A stretch of DNA of 49,130 nt from Vulcanimicrobiia bacterium (GTDB taxonomy: Bacteria; Vulcanimicrobiota; Vulcanimicrobiia; Vulcanimicrobiales; Vulcanimicrobiaceae). A program made the position numbers and the translations under genes. This document shows, in pieces, positions 46,708-49,130 of the stretch. The stretch covers positions 1-49,130 of the forward strand of contig JAMXLK010000032.1 of assembly GCA_024281075.1 (NCBI GenBank), given 5' to 3'. Position 1 is the first letter of the stretch. Each line of letters begins with the position of its first letter. The notes under the pieces were generated by a model. That model searched no databases. It worked only from the letters and a program-made list of their open reading frames with translations, and had not been told where the DNA came from.

Positions 46708-49113
46708 TCATTCAGACGCTTCCGCAATCGCTTGCGATTCGGAAAGCCGGGAACCCTGGTCACTTAATACGGTCCTTTCGTCGTCCTCGAGCCGCTGCGC
46801 GAGCGCTTTCGCCAGGATATCGTAGGTCCGCAACTCAGTCGCGTCGCGGCGAAGCCCTTCGTCGCGGTACCACCCATCGACGTAACCGGCGAGTCTCGCG
46901 GCGCGATGGACATCTCCATTGAGCGCCGCGACGGTCGCTAGGTGTTGGATCGCCGCGGCGACCTCGATCGGCGAAGCCCAGCGCGCAAGCATCAGCGCGT
47001 CGCGAGCATCGGCATATGCGCCATCGAGATCTTGCAGCGTGAGACGGTACGCAGCCGAGTTAACGAGTGCGCTCGCCTCCCGATGTCGCGATCCGACGCG
47101 CCGAGACGCCGCCACTGCAGCGTTCGCGTATTCCAAGGCACGCTCGTAGTGCTCAACGCCGTATTCCAGCTCACCCATGTTGATGCGAATGATCGTCGAT
47201 TCGTGCTCCTCGCCGAGCGCGGTCAGCAAGGAGAGCGCCTCGGCGAAACATCGGCGTGCCTCGTCCATGTCCCCCTTCACCGCGCAAATGTGCGCGCGCA
47301 AACTGAGCGCTGCCGCAAAACGTCGGGACGTAGCGAGATCGTAGGCTTTACAAGACTCGAGCGCACGACGATTCGCGTTTTCGGCTTCATCGATCCGTCC
47401 CGCTTGCAAAAATCCGGCGGTCATCTGATGCAACGCGGCAATTTTCTTATCCGGCTCGACGTCACGGCCGTCGAGCGCGAGTGCGCGTTGAGCCGCCTCG
47501 GCACTGTAGATGCCGAAGTTCACCATTGACAGGCTGTACCAAACGTTTGCTGCGAGTGCCGTGTCGCTTGTATCGTCGATGCGCGACAAGAGGGTCTTCA
47601 GCCAACGACGGGGCTCGTCGTATCCATGATTCATGCGCCAAACGCCCGCGAAACCGCAGGCGATGCGCGCCGCCAGCGATACGTTGCCCGCCTTCAGCGC
47701 CCAATCGAAGGCCGAACGCGCGTTTTCAAGCTCCGGTTCGAATTTGCGCACCCATGTCTCGACGGTCGTCGCGAGACCGGCGGCACCTGCTTCGTCGGCC
47801 AATCCGCCAACCCAATCCGCATGCCGCCGGGCGAGCGTTTCAAACTCCTTGCGCTGCTTGAACTGATCGACTGCGAAGGCGCGCGTCGATTCCATGAAGC
47901 GATAGCGAGTCTGAGTTCCATCATCTTCGGGAACGAGAAAAGATTTCTCTGCGAGCGACGAGAGAAGTTCAAAGATATCCGCTTGTGCCAGCGCAGCGTC
48001 CGCCGTAACCTTTTCCGCTGCTCCGATTGTAAAGCCGCCGACGAAAATAGAGAGCCGTTCCAAGAGGCGCTGCTCGCTCTGCGAGAGCAAGTCGTAACCC
48101 CAGTCGATCGCGGCGTACATCGTTTGCTGACGCGGCACCGCGTTGCGGTTCCCGCCACCGAGCACGTCAAAACGTTCGTAGAGTTTGTCGCGGAGCGTCT
48201 GGAGCGAAAATGCATTGACGCGTGCGGCGGCAAGCTCGATCGCGAGCGGAATGCCGTCGAGCCGCCGGCAGATGTCGGCAACGAGGTCTGTGTTGGCGTC
48301 GGTGAGTTCGAAGCGGTAGTCGGCTGCACGCGCGCGCTCGGCAAAGAGCTCGATCGCTCCGCGATTGTCGAGTGACGGCACGCGGTAAGCGCGTTCGCCC
48401 GCGACCTTCAGCGGTTCGCGGCTGGTTGCGAGAATTCGAACGTGCCGGCAGCGGGCCAGCACGTCATTTGCGAGGTTCGCCGCATAGCTGATGACGTGCT
48501 CGCAGTTATCGAAGATCAAGAGCACTGACTTATTTTTGAGAGATGAGATCAGCGCGTCCGCCAATGAACGATTCGACGACTCCCGAACGCCGACCGCCGA
48601 AGCGACCACGCCGACAACCGATTCGCTGGTCGCCATCGCGAGCGCAATGAACCGAACCTCGCGGCCCTTCTCCGCGGCTGCGACGCGCAGAGCGAGTTGC
48701 GTCTTCCCAATCCCTCCGGTGCCGGTCAGCGTGACGAGCCGATGCTCTCCGATGAGCGACGTGATTTCGCCGAGCTCGATCTCGCGCCCGACGAAGCTCG
48801 TGAGCGGCAGCGGAAGCTCTGCCGATTCGTCGGCCTCGGGTTCGCCGGTCCGGCTCAGGCGACGGGTGCGGGTGCGGCTGGCGGCGGCTTCGAATTCGCG
48901 CCGCCGCTCGCCGTCGAGCGCCAGCGCGGCGGCCAGAAGTGCGACCGTCTCTCGTTGCGGACTTCGCCGATGACCGCGCTCGAGCGCGCTGATGCCGTCG
49001 GTGCTCATGCGAGCTCGCTCGGCGAGTATTTCTTGCGAAAGACCCGCGGCCAACCGGTGTTCTTTTAGGAGCGCTCCAAACGGGATGCCCAAAGGCGCTC
49101 CCTCATCCTCCAT
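46708..49113 (-). CDS. XRE HTH - STAND (NB-ARC-like) ATPase - TPR regulator
   Basis: LKEHRLAAGLSQEILAERARMSTDGISALERGHR; TGTGGIGKTQLALRVA; VLLIFDNCEHV; RILATSREPL; helical-repeat C-terminus. Confidence 0.9.
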   Translation of the reverse strand: MEDEGAPLGIPFGALLKEHRLAAGLSQEILAERARMSTDGISALERGHRRSPQRETVALLAAALALDGERRREFEAAASRTRTRRLSRTGEPEADESAELPLPLTSFVGREIELGEITSLIGEHRLVTLTGTGGIGKTQLALRVAAAEKGREVRFIALAMATSESVVGVVASAVGVRESSNRSLADALISSLKNKSVLLIFDNCEHVISYAANLANDVLARCRHVRILATSREPLKVAGERAYRVPSLDNRGAIELFAERARAADYRFELTDANTDLVADICRRLDGIPLAIELAAARVNAFSLQTLRDKLYERFDVLGGGNRNAVPRQQTMYAAIDWGYDLLSQSEQRLLERLSIFVGGFTIGAAEKVTADAALAQADIFELLSSLAEKSFLVPEDDGTQTRYRFMESTRAFAVDQFKQRKEFETLARRHADWVGGLADEAGAAGLATTVETWVRKFEPELENARSAFDWALKAGNVSLAARIACGFAGVWRMNHGYDEPRRWLKTLLSRIDDTSDTALAANVWYSLSMVNFGIYSAEAAQRALALDGRDVEPDKKIAALHQMTAGFLQAGRIDEAENANRRALESCKAYDLATSRRFAAALSLRAHICAVKGDMDEARRCFAEALSLLTALGEEHESTIIRINMGELEYGVEHYERALEYANAAVAASRRVGSRHREASALVNSAAYRLTLQDLDGAYADARDALMLARWASPIEVAAAIQHLATVAALNGDVHRAARLAGYVDGWYRDEGLRRDATELRTYDILAKALAQRLEDDERTVLSDQGSRLSESQAIAEASE

Positions 49114-49130
49114 GGCCTCCGTTTTCTGCG

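Noticed and set aside
1-49130. Search for CRISPR arrays, tRNA/rRNA genes, transposases, integrases, phage structural genes or known defense loci
   Set aside because: None recognised by reading; small RNA genes could still be missed without tRNAscan or Rfam searches

Overview
High-GC bacterial chromosomal window, about 49 kb and densely coded. Overall style (HAF-type lipoproteins, paralogous phosphoesterases, caa3 oxidase, hydantoinase-type genes) suggests an uncultured-type lineage such as Candidatus Eremiobacterota; this is inference only. Main content: (i) 0-4.2 kb: SnoaL-like partial gene and divergent HxlR regulator, STAS protein, and a tandem pair of HAF-repeat lipoproteins; (ii) 5.6-9.4 kb: small secreted and membrane proteins and a TonB-dependent receptor with a His-rich N-terminus; (iii) 10.7-23.2 kb: a possible amino-sugar salvage neighbourhood (GH20 hexosaminidase, CitMHS-like permease with C-terminal PDZ, methyltransferase, stand-alone HyuA-type protein, APC permease, then a coupled four-gene run of FAD oxidoreductase, mini HExxH protein, BadF/GlcNAc-kinase-like protein and NanE); (iv) 23.2-27 kb: caa3-type cytochrome oxidase ctaCDE with two 67-aa membrane ORFs, and heme A genes ctaB/ctaA on the other strand at 32.5-34.3 kb; (v) two phosphoesterase/phospholipase C-like paralogs, AidB-like acyl-CoA dehydrogenase, MFS transporter, GH130, RF3, threonine dehydratase, an 11-Asp-box protein, YkgJ-like protein, ROK kinase and an XRE-STAND-TPR regulator. 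No tRNA, rRNA, CRISPR array, transposase or prophage was recognised. Leading observations: the coupled amino-sugar run with an ImmA/IrrE-like mini protein, an A2-type oxidase signature (YSHPAVY), a threonine dehydratase apparently lacking a canonical start codon (AUA overlapping the upstream UAA), a short CCTGAGC..GTCGAAGG interspersed repeat at three gene junctions, a PDZ-permease fusion, and an unlisted 32-aa membrane ORF.
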